Source: Caulobacter sp. SLTY
GTDB lineage: Bacteria > Pseudomonadota > Alphaproteobacteria > Caulobacterales > Caulobacteraceae
Length of the DNA: 64,000 bases
Direction: 5' to 3'
NCBI RefSeq assembly: GCF_009905535.1
Contig: NZ_JAAALA010000017.1
Location: forward strand, 30,776-94,775
In this document: piece after piece, positions 28,347 through 37,410 of the stretch
Position numbering within the stretch: position 1 is the first letter of the stretch
Layout of the letters: each line of letters starts with the position of its first letter
Notes under the pieces: generated by a model
Told to the model about the DNA's origin: nothing
Database searches by the model: none
Seen by the model: the letters and a program-made list of their open reading frames with translations, nothing else
Position numbers and translations under genes: made by a program

Positions 28347-28994
28347 ATGATCCTCGACCGCACCGCCTTCATCCTGGAGAACACACGCCTCCAGGCCCCG
28401 CCACATACGCCGGAGATCCGGCTGCATCTGGCGGATGAGGTCACCCCGATCTGGCGGATGACCGAGGAAGCGCTCAGCGAGATCGGCCTGCCGCCGCCCT
28501 TCTGGGCCTTCGCCTGGGCCGGCGGCCAAGCGGTGGCCCGCTACGTCCTGGACCATCCGGAGGTGGTGGCCGGCAAGCGGGTGGTGGATTTCGCCACCGG
28601 CTCGGGCCTGGTGGCCATCGCGGCGATGAAGGCCGGGGCGGCCAGTGTGCTGGGCAGCGACGTGGACGGCTTCTGCGGCCCGGCGCTGGCGCTGAATGCG
28701 GCGGCGAACGGCGTTACGGTGGCCTTCACCGACGCCGACCTGCTGGACGGCCCTGCCCCCCAGGCGGAGGTCATCCTGGCTGGAGACATCTGCTACGAAC
28801 AGCCGCTGGCGGGGCGGGTGCTGGCCTGGCTGGCCGCCGCCCGGGCCGGGGGCGCCACGGTGCTGATCGGAGATCCCATGCGCACCTATTTCCCGCGCGA
28901 AGGCCTGGTCCACTTGGCCGAATACCAAGTGCCGACGACCCGCGAGTTGGAGGACTATGAGGTCAAGCGCACCAGCGTCTGGGCGTTTCCGTGA
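28347..28994 (+). CDS. ETF-beta-type protein lysine methyltransferase
   Basis: The 215-residue SAM-dependent enzyme matches bacterial METTL20/NNMT-like methyltransferases that modify lysines in the electron transfer flavoprotein beta subunit. Characteristic pieces are FILENTRLQAPPHTPEI, LPPPFWAFAWAGGQAVARY, VVDFATGSGLVAIAAMKAGA and the motif post I block AGDICYEQPLAGRV. The in-frame ATG at 28326 is an alternative start, and neither start has a clear ribosome site. ETF genes are not in this window. Confidence 0.87.
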   Translation: MILDRTAFILENTRLQAPPHTPEIRLHLADEVTPIWRMTEEALSEIGLPPPFWAFAWAGGQAVARYVLDHPEVVAGKRVVDFATGSGLVAIAAMKAGAASVLGSDVDGFCGPALALNAAANGVTVAFTDADLLDGPAPQAEVILAGDICYEQPLAGRVLAWLAAARAGGATVLIGDPMRTYFPREGLVHLAEYQVPTTRELEDYEVKRTSVWAFP

Positions 28995-29062
28995 TCGCCG
29001 CCAAGAGAGCCGTTGACTCTCGCCGGGCCAAAGGAACAAATAAGGAACATCGGAGGACAGAC

Positions 29063-29398
29063 ATGCGCGAAGACGGCAAACTCGACTATCTGGAAATGCC
29101 CGGCGGGGCGTTGGGAACGACCAAGACCTTCTATGCCGAGGCCTTCGGTTGGCAGTTCATCGACTATGGGCCGACTTATGCGGCCTTCAACGAGGGGCTG
29201 GACGGCGGATTCGATGCGGACGAGGCGACGGCCAAGCCCTTGCCGGTGCTCTATGCCCATGACCTGGAGGCGATGGTGGATAAGGTGACCGCCGCCGGCG
29301 GGGAGATCGTCAGGCCGATCTTCGCCTTTCCGGGCGGGCGCCGCTTTCACTTCCGCGACCCGGCCGGCAATGAGCTGGCGGTTTGGTCGGAGGGTTAG
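29063..29398 (+). CDS. VOC-family (glyoxalase/bleomycin-resistance fold) protein
   Basis: A 111-residue one-module VOC protein with LDYLEMPGGALGTTKTFYAE at the start, FGWQFIDYGPTYAAF and a closing GRRFHFRDPAGNELAVWSE. Members use a metal site built from such beta-alpha-beta units, often as dimers. CGGAGGACAG gives a strong ribosome site for this ATG; the frame open from 28991 overlaps the previous gene. Specific reaction unknown. Confidence 0.9.
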   Translation: MREDGKLDYLEMPGGALGTTKTFYAEAFGWQFIDYGPTYAAFNEGLDGGFDADEATAKPLPVLYAHDLEAMVDKVTAAGGEIVRPIFAFPGGRRFHFRDPAGNELAVWSEG

Positions 29399-29430
29399 GC
29401 GCTTCCCCGCGTCCGCCCCCCTCCCCCGTC

Positions 29431-29453
29431 ATCCTCGGGCTTGTCCCGAGGAT
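29431..29453. repeat. REP-like hairpin of the alphaproteobacterial CTCGGG type
   Basis: ATCCTCGGG and CCCGAGGAT form a perfect 9-bp stem around CTTGT in the context GTCATCCTCGGGCTTGTCCCG. Similar hairpins are scattered between genes in many alphaproteobacterial genomes. It lies between the VOC gene and the gamma-glutamyltransferase gene and may also end transcription. Confidence 0.65.
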
Positions 29454-29548
29454 AACGGCCTGTGGGAGGTGAGCGGCCAACGGCAAACAGAGTCGCATCC
29501 CCTCATGCCTGCCCTATAGTCCCCGGCAGTCTTTCGGGGAGTGACACC

Positions 29549-31330
29549 ATGCGCCGCCGCACCTTCCTTGCCGCCCTGCCGCTTTCGGCCGCAGCCGCCG
29601 CCGCCTCACCGGCCTCGGCGCAGGTCCCGAGGCCCAAGGACGGCAATCCCGATCTGGCGCGGGCCGACGTGCGGCCCGGGGACCGGGTGGCGGGGGCGCT
29701 GTTTTCGACCCGCTCGGCGGCCTGGGGGGTCAACGGGGCCGCGGCGACGGCGCATCCGCTGGCCAGCCTGGCGGCGATCGACATCCTGCGGAAGGGCGGA
29801 TCGGCGGTCGATGCGGCGATCGCGGCCAACGCCTGCCTGGGGTTCCTGGAGCCGACCGGCTGCGGCATCGGCGGCGACTGTTTCGTGCTGCTGTGGGACC
29901 CGAAGACGAAGAAGGTGGTCGGGCTGAACGGCTCGGGGCCAAGCCCCAAGGGGCTGTCGCTGGAGACGGTGCGGGGCCGGGCGGTGGAAGGCAGGATCCC
30001 GTCCTGGGGGGCGATCACGGTCAGCGTGCCGGGGGCCGTGGCGGCCTGGGGCGCGCTGCACGGGCGGTATGGCAAGCTGCCCTGGAAGGACCTGTTCGGG
30101 CCGGCCATCGGCCTGGCTAGCGAGGGCGTCCCGGTGGCCCAGACCATCGCCTTCTACCTGGCCAGCGCGGTGCGTCGCTACACCAACCCGGCCTCGAAGA
30201 TCGAGGAGACCGACAACTTCCTGAAGGTCTGGACCAAGGACGGCAAGGCGCCGGTCGAGGGCGAGATCTTCAAGAACCCGGCCCTGGCCAACACCTACAG
30301 ACTGATGGCCGAAGGGGGTCCGCGCGCCTTCTACGAGGGCGAAATCGCAACCCGGATCGAGGCCTATTTCAAGCGGATCGGCGGCTGGATGACCCGCGCC
30401 GATCTGGCCGCCCACAAGAGCGAATGGACCCAGCCTCTGGTCACCGGCTATCGCGGGGTCGACGTCTATGGCCTGAGCCCCAACAGCCAGGGCCTCTCGA
30501 CGCTGCAGATCCTCAGCATGATGGAGACCTTCGATATCAAGGCGATGGGCTTCCAGTCGGCGGCGGCCATCCACCATGCGGTCGAGGCCAAGCGGCTGGC
30601 CTATGAGGACCGCGCCCGCTACTTCGCCGACCCGTCCTTCTCCCCCGCCCCGCTGGAGTGGCTCAATTCCAAGGATTACGCTCGCGAACGCGCCAAGCTG
30701 ATCCGGTCGGACCGCATCCTGGAGACGGTCTATCCCGGCCAGGCGCCGAGCCGGGGCGACACCACCTATTTCACCGTCGCCGACAAGGACGGGATGATGA
30801 TCTCCATCATCCAGTCCAACTATCGGGGCATGGGCTCGGGCCTGTCGCCGGACGGCCTGGGCTTCATGTTCCAGAACCGGGGCGAGATGTTTGCCCTGAC
30901 TGACGGCCACCCCAACGTCTATGCGCCGGGTAAGCGGCCGTTCCAGACCATCATCCCCGGCTTTGCGGTCAAGGACGGCCAGCCCTGGTTGAGCTTCGGG
31001 GTGATGGGCGGCGACATGCAGCCCCAGGGCCAGGCCCAGATCATCAGCAACATGGTCGACTTCGGCCTGGATGTGCAGGCGGCCGGCGACGCCCCGCGCT
31101 GGCACCATGAGGGAGGTTCGGAGCCGACCGGGGAGCTGTTGGGCCAGCCAGGCCTACTTCGGCTCGAGAGCGGTGTCCCTGGCGAGACCCGCGCCGCCCT
31201 GGAAAAGCTCGGCTGGAAGATCGGCGCCAGCGACGGCGGCTTCGGCGGCTACCAGGCCATCGAGCGCTGGCCTGGCCGCTATGCCGCCGCCACCGAGATG
31301 CGCAAGGACGGCATCGCCCTGGCCTACTGA
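29549..31330 (+). CDS. Gamma-glutamyltransferase family protein
   Basis: An exported Ntn-hydrolase that cleaves gamma-glutamyl bonds, as in glutathione. The 593-residue product starts with a Tat-like leader (MRRRTFLAALPLSAAAAAA). Family blocks include GGSAVDAAIAANACLGFLEP, TGCGIGGDCFVLLWD and the self-processing site before the catalytic Thr in SRGDTTYFTVADKDG, then GMGSGLSPDGLGFMFQNRG. A longer frame from 29462 is not needed. It is followed 78 bp later by an S9 peptidase, so both may serve peptide scavenging. Confidence 0.93.
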   Translation: MRRRTFLAALPLSAAAAAASPASAQVPRPKDGNPDLARADVRPGDRVAGALFSTRSAAWGVNGAAATAHPLASLAAIDILRKGGSAVDAAIAANACLGFLEPTGCGIGGDCFVLLWDPKTKKVVGLNGSGPSPKGLSLETVRGRAVEGRIPSWGAITVSVPGAVAAWGALHGRYGKLPWKDLFGPAIGLASEGVPVAQTIAFYLASAVRRYTNPASKIEETDNFLKVWTKDGKAPVEGEIFKNPALANTYRLMAEGGPRAFYEGEIATRIEAYFKRIGGWMTRADLAAHKSEWTQPLVTGYRGVDVYGLSPNSQGLSTLQILSMMETFDIKAMGFQSAAAIHHAVEAKRLAYEDRARYFADPSFSPAPLEWLNSKDYARERAKLIRSDRILETVYPGQAPSRGDTTYFTVADKDGMMISIIQSNYRGMGSGLSPDGLGFMFQNRGEMFALTDGHPNVYAPGKRPFQTIIPGFAVKDGQPWLSFGVMGGDMQPQGQAQIISNMVDFGLDVQAAGDAPRWHHEGGSEPTGELLGQPGLLRLESGVPGETRAALEKLGWKIGASDGGFGGYQAIERWPGRYAAATEMRKDGIALAY

Positions 31331-31408
31331 CGCGAGGGCCCGAACGGACGGCTTGCGGGGCGCGCGCGGCGGGGGTCTAGTGCGCGCCACGTCTCGTAGG
31401 AGCTTTCC

Positions 31409-33439
31409 ATGCGCTATGCCGCCGCCGGCCTGACCGCCGCCTTCGCCGCCACCCTCGCCGCGGGGGCCTGGGTGGCCGCCGCTCCCGCAGCCGAAGCGCC
31501 GCTGATCCCGCGGGCCAGTTTCTTCGGCAACCCGACCAAGACCGCTGGGCGGCTGAGCCCGGACGGCAAGTGGATGGCCTGGATCGCGCCGCGCGACGGG
31601 GTGCTGAACATCTGGGTGGCGCCGGCCGCTGATCCGGCCGCCGCCAAGCCGCTGACCGACGAGAAGCAGCGGCCGATCCGCCAGTACTTCTGGGCCCAGG
31701 ACAGCAGCACCATCCTATTCGTCAACGACAAGGGCGGCGATGAAAACTTCCTGCTCTACGGCGTCGATATCACCACCGGGGCCCAGAAGGCGCTGACGCC
31801 CTTCGAGAACACCCGGGTCTATGTGGCCGGGACCAGCAAGGACCGGCCGGACACCGTGCTGGTCGGGGTCAACAATCGCGATCCCAAATGGCACGACGCC
31901 TGGGAGATCAACCTGAAGACCGGCGCCATGAAGGAGGTGTTCCGCAACGACGGCTTCGGCGCCATGACCGCCGACGAACAGCTGGTCCCGCGCATCGCCG
32001 CCAAGGTGAACGACGATGGCTCGGTCGACTACTTCAAGATCGTCGACGGAAAGGCCGAGGCCAAGCCCTTCACCCAGGTCTCCTTCCAGGACAACGACAC
32101 CAGCCCGCTGGGCTTCACCCAGGACGGCAAGACCCTCTACTGGGCCGATACCCGTGGCCGCGACAAGACGGCCATCGTGGCGCAGGACTGGGCGACCGGG
32201 AAGACCACCCTGATCGCCGAAAGCGACAAGGCCGATGTCGCGCCGGCCCTGTTCAATCCAACGACCGGCAAGCTGGAAGCCTATGTCGTCAACTATCTGA
32301 AGAACGACTGGAAGGCGCTGGACCCGGCGATCCAGGCCGACATCGACTTCCTCAAGACGGAGTTGAAGGGCGAGATCGGCATCGCCTCGCGCACCGACGC
32401 CGACGACCGCTGGATCGTCGGGGTGGACCCGGTGACGGCGCCGGCCTCGACCTGGCTGTACGACCGCAAGGCCAGGAAACTGACCAAACTCTATACCAGC
32501 CGGCCGGAGCTGGAGGGCCAGACCCTGGCGGCCATGTATCCGGTCGAGATCAAGTCGCGGGACGGCAAGACCCTGGTCTCCTACCTGACCCTGCCGGCCG
32601 GGACCGACCCGGACGGCGATGGCAAGCCCGACAAGGCGGTGCCGATGGTGCTGTTCGTGCACGGCGGGCCGTGGGCGCGGGACCGGTACGGCTATAACGG
32701 CGCACACCAGTGGTACTCTAACCGCGGCTATGCGGTGCTGAGCGTCAACTACCGGGGCTCGACCGGCTTCGGGAAGGCCTTCACCCGCAGTTCCGACGGC
32801 GAATGGGCCGGCAAGATGCACGACGACCTGATCGACGCCGTCGACTGGGCGGTGAAGGGCGGCATCGCCCAGAAAGACAAGGTCGCCATCACGGGCGGCA
32901 GCTATGGCGGCTACGCCACCCTGGTCGGGATGACCTTCACCCCGGACACCTTCGCCTGTGGCGTGGACATCGTCGGGCCCTCGAACCTGAAGACCCTGTA
33001 CGACACCTTCCCGCCCTACTGGACCTCGGGCCTCAGCATCTGGCGCAAGGCGCTGGGCGATCCGAATACGCCGGAGGGCCTGAAGCTGATGCAGGATCGC
33101 TCGCCGATCAACCGGGTGGACGCCATCAAGCGGCCGCTGCTGATCGGCCAGGGCGCCAACGACCCGCGCGTCAAGAAGTCGGAGAGCGACCAGATCGTCG
33201 AGGTGATGAAGGCCAAGAACATCCCGGTCACCTACGTGCTGTTCCCCGACGAGGGCCACGGCTTTGCCCGGCCGGTGAACAACATGGCGTTCACCGCCAC
33301 GGAAGAGCACTTCTTGGCCAAATGCCTGGGTGGCCGGGCCGAGCCCTACGGCACGGTGCTGAACGGCTCCTCGATCCAGGTGCCGCACGGGGCCGAGTAC
33401 GCGCCCGGCCTGAAGGAGGCGCTCTCTACCAAGAAGTAG
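31409..33439 (+). CDS. S9-family (prolyl oligopeptidase/acylaminoacyl) peptidase
   Basis: The 676-residue secreted serine peptidase has a signal peptide, a beta-propeller region (about residues 35-390) and a C-terminal alpha/beta hydrolase domain. The catalytic triad is visible: Ser in TGGSYGGYATLVG, Asp in GANDPRVKKSESD and His in DEGHGFARPVN. It probably acts on small peptides in the periplasm. It is co-directional with the gamma-glutamyltransferase gene upstream and the YjbR-like gene 14 bp downstream. Confidence 0.95.
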   Translation: MRYAAAGLTAAFAATLAAGAWVAAAPAAEAPLIPRASFFGNPTKTAGRLSPDGKWMAWIAPRDGVLNIWVAPAADPAAAKPLTDEKQRPIRQYFWAQDSSTILFVNDKGGDENFLLYGVDITTGAQKALTPFENTRVYVAGTSKDRPDTVLVGVNNRDPKWHDAWEINLKTGAMKEVFRNDGFGAMTADEQLVPRIAAKVNDDGSVDYFKIVDGKAEAKPFTQVSFQDNDTSPLGFTQDGKTLYWADTRGRDKTAIVAQDWATGKTTLIAESDKADVAPALFNPTTGKLEAYVVNYLKNDWKALDPAIQADIDFLKTELKGEIGIASRTDADDRWIVGVDPVTAPASTWLYDRKARKLTKLYTSRPELEGQTLAAMYPVEIKSRDGKTLVSYLTLPAGTDPDGDGKPDKAVPMVLFVHGGPWARDRYGYNGAHQWYSNRGYAVLSVNYRGSTGFGKAFTRSSDGEWAGKMHDDLIDAVDWAVKGGIAQKDKVAITGGSYGGYATLVGMTFTPDTFACGVDIVGPSNLKTLYDTFPPYWTSGLSIWRKALGDPNTPEGLKLMQDRSPINRVDAIKRPLLIGQGANDPRVKKSESDQIVEVMKAKNIPVTYVLFPDEGHGFARPVNNMAFTATEEHFLAKCLGGRAEPYGTVLNGSSIQVPHGAEYAPGLKEALSTKK

Positions 33440-33453
33440 GGGGCGACCAAGAC

Positions 33454-33804
33454 ATGACCCCGGAGGAGTTCGCCGCCATCGCCCTGGAATTCCCCGCCTG
33501 CGAGGCGGGGACCAGCTATGGCGTGCCGAGCTTCAAGGTGCGGGGCAAGTTCTTCACCCGCATCCGGAGCGAGGACAACAGCGCCGTGATCCAGGAGGTG
33601 CCGTTCGATGAGCGGGACCTGCTGATCGAAATGGAGCCGCAGACCTTCCACTTCACTGACCACTACCGGAACTATCCCATCGTCCTGGCCCGGCTCGAGA
33701 CGCTCAATCCGGACCAGCTCCGGGGCCTTCTCGAGCGGCGCTGGCGGAAGATGGTGACCAAGGCGATGGTCAGGGAGTGGGAGGCTAACTCCGCCGGGTC
33801 TTGA
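33454..33804 (+). CDS. MmcQ/YjbR-family protein
   Basis: This 116-residue protein shows the MmcQ/YjbR (CyaY-like fold) pattern: EAGTSYGVPSFKVRGKFFTRI, then IVLARLETLNPDQLRGLLER and a basic C-terminus RRWRKMVTKAMVREW. The family is annotated as DNA-binding from structure, but its role is not proven. It follows the S9 peptidase closely. Its last 20 bases overlap a small minus-strand membrane gene. Confidence 0.88.
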   Translation: MTPEEFAAIALEFPACEAGTSYGVPSFKVRGKFFTRIRSEDNSAVIQEVPFDERDLLIEMEPQTFHFTDHYRNYPIVLARLETLNPDQLRGLLERRWRKMVTKAMVREWEANSAGS

Positions 33805-33955
33805 GCACCCAGCCCAGCACCGCCAGGGGAAAGCCCAGGCACAGCCACGACAGCCAGTCCCAGGGGCCGTCGCCGACCAGGGCGCCGACGAGGCCGATCA
33901 GCGACAGGATGGCCAGGACCGTCGGCCAGCCGAAGATCTTCAGAAAGCTGCTCAT
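33785..33955 (-). CDS. Small membrane protein of the PepSY locus
   Basis: A 56-residue frame reads MSSFLKIFGWPTVLAILSLI..., with two hydrophobic segments joined by a short DGPWDW loop and a basic end KTRRS. Its ATG overlaps the PepSY gene stop in an ATGA junction, which supports translation as the last gene of the TonB receptor-PepSY operon. It overlaps the end of the convergent YjbR gene by 20 bases. Small two-helix proteins are often found after PepSY genes, but no function is assigned. Confidence 0.72.
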   Translation of the reverse strand: MSSFLKIFGWPTVLAILSLIGLVGALVGDGPWDWLSWLCLGFPLAVLGWVLKTRRS

Positions 33956-35055
33956 GGCTCGACCGCCACGGCTTTGCGCCGACCGCCGAGCCAGAGGTAG
34001 AGGCCGCTGGCCAGCACTACGATGGTGATGAGATCGAGGATCGCCCAGATAATCTTAAGCGGCAGGCCACCGTAGTCGCCGAAGTGCAGCGGCTTGGAGA
34101 GGGCCAGGGTCTCCACGTACCAGGGCATCTTCTCAACGGCGGTCAGGGCGCCGGTGCGGGCGTCGATCAGGGCCGGCTCGGCGATGTGCTTGGTCAGCGG
34201 CGTATTGCCGTGAAGGAAGACCGCCATGTGGTGGTCGGTCGAGAAGCCGCCGCCGGGGAAGGCGACGAACTGCACGGTCATGCCGGGCATGGCCTTCCGG
34301 GCGGTATCGACGGCCTGCTGCACGGAGGCGATCTTCGCAGGCAGCGCCTCGCCCTTGTAGGGGGCGGTCAGGGCGGCCAGCTGGTTGGTCTTCCAGGTTT
34401 CGAAGATCGGGTCGGCCAGGGTGTTGATCACCCCGGTCAGGCCGACGACCAGCACCCAGGCGACGGTCACCATGCCAAGCACGTTATGATAGTCGAGCCA
34501 TTTGAGCTTCGAGGAGCGGCTCCTGCGGACCGTGCCGAACTTCATCCGGCGCATGAAGGGGGCGTAGACGACCACGCCCGAGACGATGGAGGCGGTGAAC
34601 AGCACCCCCATACCGCCCAGGAACAGCATGCCGGGCAACCCCAGGAACATGTCGGTGTGCAGCTGGAGGATGAAGTCCATCACCCCGCCGCCCGGCACAT
34701 CCGGCACCGGATCGCCGCTGGTCTGGTCGATGGGGGAGAAGACCATGTCGGTCTCCTTGGCGTCCGGGGTCGGGCCGCTGGTGACATTGACCACCGGCCG
34801 GTCGGTGTCGAAGCTCATGAACAGCGGCACGTGGCCCGGATTGCGCTCCAGGGCGGCTTTCAGCACCTGGTCGTAGTCCATCAGGGGGCCGGACGGATTG
34901 GCCGGCTTCCACTTGTCGTGGCCGAGCGCGTCGTCGATCTCGCGGTGGAAGATCAACGGCAGGCCCGTCAGGCACAGCATCAGCAGGAAGAGGGTGCAGA
35001 CCAGGCTGGTCCACTTGTGGACCAGGGACCAGGCCCGCACCGCTCCCGGCTTCAT
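33952..35055 (-). CDS. PepSY-associated transmembrane helix protein
   Basis: The 367-residue inner-membrane protein has an N-terminal helix (LVHKWTSLVCTLFLLMLCLTGLPLIFHREID), a periplasmic PepSY-like region, and further helices near residues 140-165, 195-215 and the C-terminus (IIWAILDLITIVVLASGLYLW). PepSY_TM proteins occur with siderophore TonB receptors and are linked to iron-siderophore reduction or handling. The start at 35055 lies 5 bp after the receptor stop, so it is co-transcribed. Confidence 0.92.
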   Translation of the reverse strand: MKPGAVRAWSLVHKWTSLVCTLFLLMLCLTGLPLIFHREIDDALGHDKWKPANPSGPLMDYDQVLKAALERNPGHVPLFMSFDTDRPVVNVTSGPTPDAKETDMVFSPIDQTSGDPVPDVPGGGVMDFILQLHTDMFLGLPGMLFLGGMGVLFTASIVSGVVVYAPFMRRMKFGTVRRSRSSKLKWLDYHNVLGMVTVAWVLVVGLTGVINTLADPIFETWKTNQLAALTAPYKGEALPAKIASVQQAVDTARKAMPGMTVQFVAFPGGGFSTDHHMAVFLHGNTPLTKHIAEPALIDARTGALTAVEKMPWYVETLALSKPLHFGDYGGLPLKIIWAILDLITIVVLASGLYLWLGGRRKAVAVEP

Positions 35056-35060
35056 CGCCA

Positions 35061-37217
35061 CTAGAAGTCGACCGAGGCCGAGAGGACGAAGGTGCGGGGC
35101 CCGCCGAGCACCAGGTAGTTGGCGCCGGGATAGCCGCCGGTCGAGGCCCAGTAGGCCTCGTCGGTGACGTTCTCGACCCGGGCGCGGAAGGTGACCGGCT
35201 TCTCGGAGATGGTCACCGTGTAGCGGGCGCCGAGGTCCAGGCGGGTCCAGCTGTCGAGATCCACGGTGTTGGCCGCATTGGCAGGCTGCTCGCCGGTGTA
35301 GACCACCCGGCCGTCGAGGGTCAGGCCCGGCGCGAACGGCAGGTCGTACTCCAGATTGGCGTTGGCCTGCCATTCGGGAACCCCGATCGGGCGGGTGCCG
35401 TCCAGCGCACCGCCCGCGGTCTTGGTCAGCTCGGCGTCGACCCAGGTCAGGCCGCCCAGCACCCTCAGGCCCTCGGCCGGTTCGCCGAAGACGCTGAACT
35501 CGACGCCCCTGTTCTCCTGCTCGCCATTGGTATCGAAGCGGTTGTTCTGCACGAAGGCGCTGGGCAGGGTGATGGAGAAGACGCTGGCCGTGCCGCCGAA
35601 GCGGCCGGTGTCGAACTTCAGCCCCAGTTCCACCTGCCGGCCGCGGAACGGGTCCAGCACCTCGCCGGCGTTGACCACCGGGACGCCGCCGCTGGTCGCC
35701 GGCGCGATCTGGCCGGGGATCAGGGCCTCGGTGTAGTTGGCGTAGATCGAGATCTGGTCGGTGGCCTTGTAGACCACGGCCACGGCCGGGGTAATGGCGT
35801 CGGCCTTGTAGCCGCCGATGCGGGCGCCCGTGTTGTAGTCGTAGGTGGCGGTGTCGATCTCCTGCCAGCGGGCGCCGAGGGTGACGATCACCTTGTCGTC
35901 CAGGAAGGTCAGCATGTCGGCGATGGCGAAGCTGCGGTTATCGACCCGTTCGGTGACGTGGGGGTCGCTGGCCGAGCCGCCGACGAAGAAGGTGGCCGCC
36001 GGCTTGGGCGCATCGACCGGGTTGTAGAGGTCGGTGGCGAAGGGGGTGAAGAAGCTGGAGAAGGCGTACGCGTTGCGCGATTCCAGGCTGGTCGCCGCGC
36101 CCGAGAGCACGAAGCGGTGGGCGACCGGGCCGGTGTCGAAGGTCCAGCGCAGGCCGAGATCGGCCGACAGGATGCTGTCCTCGCGGGTGTTGTCGAAGCG
36201 GTAGGCGGTCATGGCGCCCGTGGCGTCGACATTGGGGTTGGCCAGGACGTTGCTTTCCTTGCCGTCGCGGCCGCCGAAGGCGACCCACAGCGAGATGTCG
36301 TCGGTGGCGTCGAACTCGCCGCGCACCACGCCGAACAGCTGGCGCTCGTCGGTGTAGGTCCAGGGCTGGGCGAAGTTCTTGTCGGGGTCCGGCGGGCTGG
36401 GGATGGCGCCGGTGGGTGTCACGCTCGGCCGGGGCCGGTCGATGCGGTGGTCCTGGATGCCGATGTCAGCGGAGAACCGGAAGCGCTCGCCGCGATAGTC
36501 GAAGCCGAGGCCGGCGAGCAGCAGGCGGCGTTCCTGGTCCTCGACCGAGGTCTCGCCGTCGCGGCCGGCGATGTTGAGGCGCAGGCCATACCGGCCGTCG
36601 GCGCCGAACCGGTTGGCGCCGTCGAACGCGCCGTAGATCGCGCCGCCGCCCTCGACGCCGGCGGTCAGGCGCGACAGGCCCTCGTCCGGAGCGCGCTTGG
36701 GAACCAGGTTGAAGGCGCCGCCGACGCCGCTGCCGCCCGGGGCCGCGCCGTTCAGGAAGGCGGTGGCGCCGTGGAAGACCTCGACACGCTCAAGGAATTC
36801 AGCGGCGACGAACTGGCGCGGCAGGATGCCGTAGACGCCGTTGTAGGTCATGTCGTCGGAGTAAACCGGGAACCCCCGGATGACATACAGCTCCTGGAAG
36901 TTGCCGAAGCCCTTGGCGACCCGGACGACCGGGTCGTTCTGGAGGATGTCGCCGACGCTCACCGCCTGTTGGTTGCGGGCCAGCTCCTCGGTGTAGTTGG
37001 TGGTGGAGAAGGGGGTGTCCATGACGTCCAGCGCCCCGAACATGCCCACCCGGCCGCCACGGGCCACCTGGCCGCCTTCATACGGACGGGGCAGCTCGAC
37101 CTGGGAGCCGGTGACGACCACCGCCTCGACCTCGCCCTCCTGCGACTGCTGAGCAGACGCGGCGCCCGCCGCCAGAACCGAAACCATCGCGGCCGAAGCC
37201 AGAAGAGCAAAGCGCAT
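35061..37217 (-). CDS. TonB-dependent siderophore receptor
   Basis: The 718-residue outer-membrane receptor has a signal peptide (ending ASAQ), a TonB-box-like EAVVVTG, a plug domain with LQNDPVVRVAKGFGNFQELY, VIRGFPVYSDDMTYNGVYG and the FLERVEVFHGATAFLNG block, then a 22-strand-type barrel ending in FVLSASVDF. These are siderophore-receptor (FhuA/FpvA-like) features. It is first in the operon with PepSY and the small membrane gene, and a dyad lies 41 bp upstream. The ligand cannot be named. Confidence 0.95.
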   Translation of the reverse strand: MRFALLASAAMVSVLAAGAASAQQSQEGEVEAVVVTGSQVELPRPYEGGQVARGGRVGMFGALDVMDTPFSTTNYTEELARNQQAVSVGDILQNDPVVRVAKGFGNFQELYVIRGFPVYSDDMTYNGVYGILPRQFVAAEFLERVEVFHGATAFLNGAAPGGSGVGGAFNLVPKRAPDEGLSRLTAGVEGGGAIYGAFDGANRFGADGRYGLRLNIAGRDGETSVEDQERRLLLAGLGFDYRGERFRFSADIGIQDHRIDRPRPSVTPTGAIPSPPDPDKNFAQPWTYTDERQLFGVVRGEFDATDDISLWVAFGGRDGKESNVLANPNVDATGAMTAYRFDNTREDSILSADLGLRWTFDTGPVAHRFVLSGAATSLESRNAYAFSSFFTPFATDLYNPVDAPKPAATFFVGGSASDPHVTERVDNRSFAIADMLTFLDDKVIVTLGARWQEIDTATYDYNTGARIGGYKADAITPAVAVVYKATDQISIYANYTEALIPGQIAPATSGGVPVVNAGEVLDPFRGRQVELGLKFDTGRFGGTASVFSITLPSAFVQNNRFDTNGEQENRGVEFSVFGEPAEGLRVLGGLTWVDAELTKTAGGALDGTRPIGVPEWQANANLEYDLPFAPGLTLDGRVVYTGEQPANAANTVDLDSWTRLDLGARYTVTISEKPVTFRARVENVTDEAYWASTGGYPGANYLVLGGPRTFVLSASVDF

Positions 37218-37257
37218 CGAGGCACACCCTCATCAATTGAGAAGGGCTCGCAGATAG

Positions 37258-37279
37258 TCGCGATGAGAATGCATCGCAA
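37258..37279. promoter_or_regulatory. Iron-box-like palindrome upstream of siderophore receptor
   Basis: TCGCGATG-N6-CATCGCAA is a near-perfect dyad (7 of 8 positions per arm) whose centre, GATGAGAATGCATC, resembles Fur-box hexamers. It is 41 bp upstream of the receptor ATG. A Fur- or Irr-type iron repressor is the natural candidate for binding. Confidence 0.5.
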
Positions 37280-37410
37280 CATCGTAATGTCCCCTAGGCC
37301 ACATTAGCCGCGTCCGTGCCCACAATGCCTCACACGCCGTCATCCCAGCCCTTGCATTTCCCCCGGCGGCGAAGAGCGCTAGATCGACCCGACAGCAAAA
37401 GGATCGCTTC

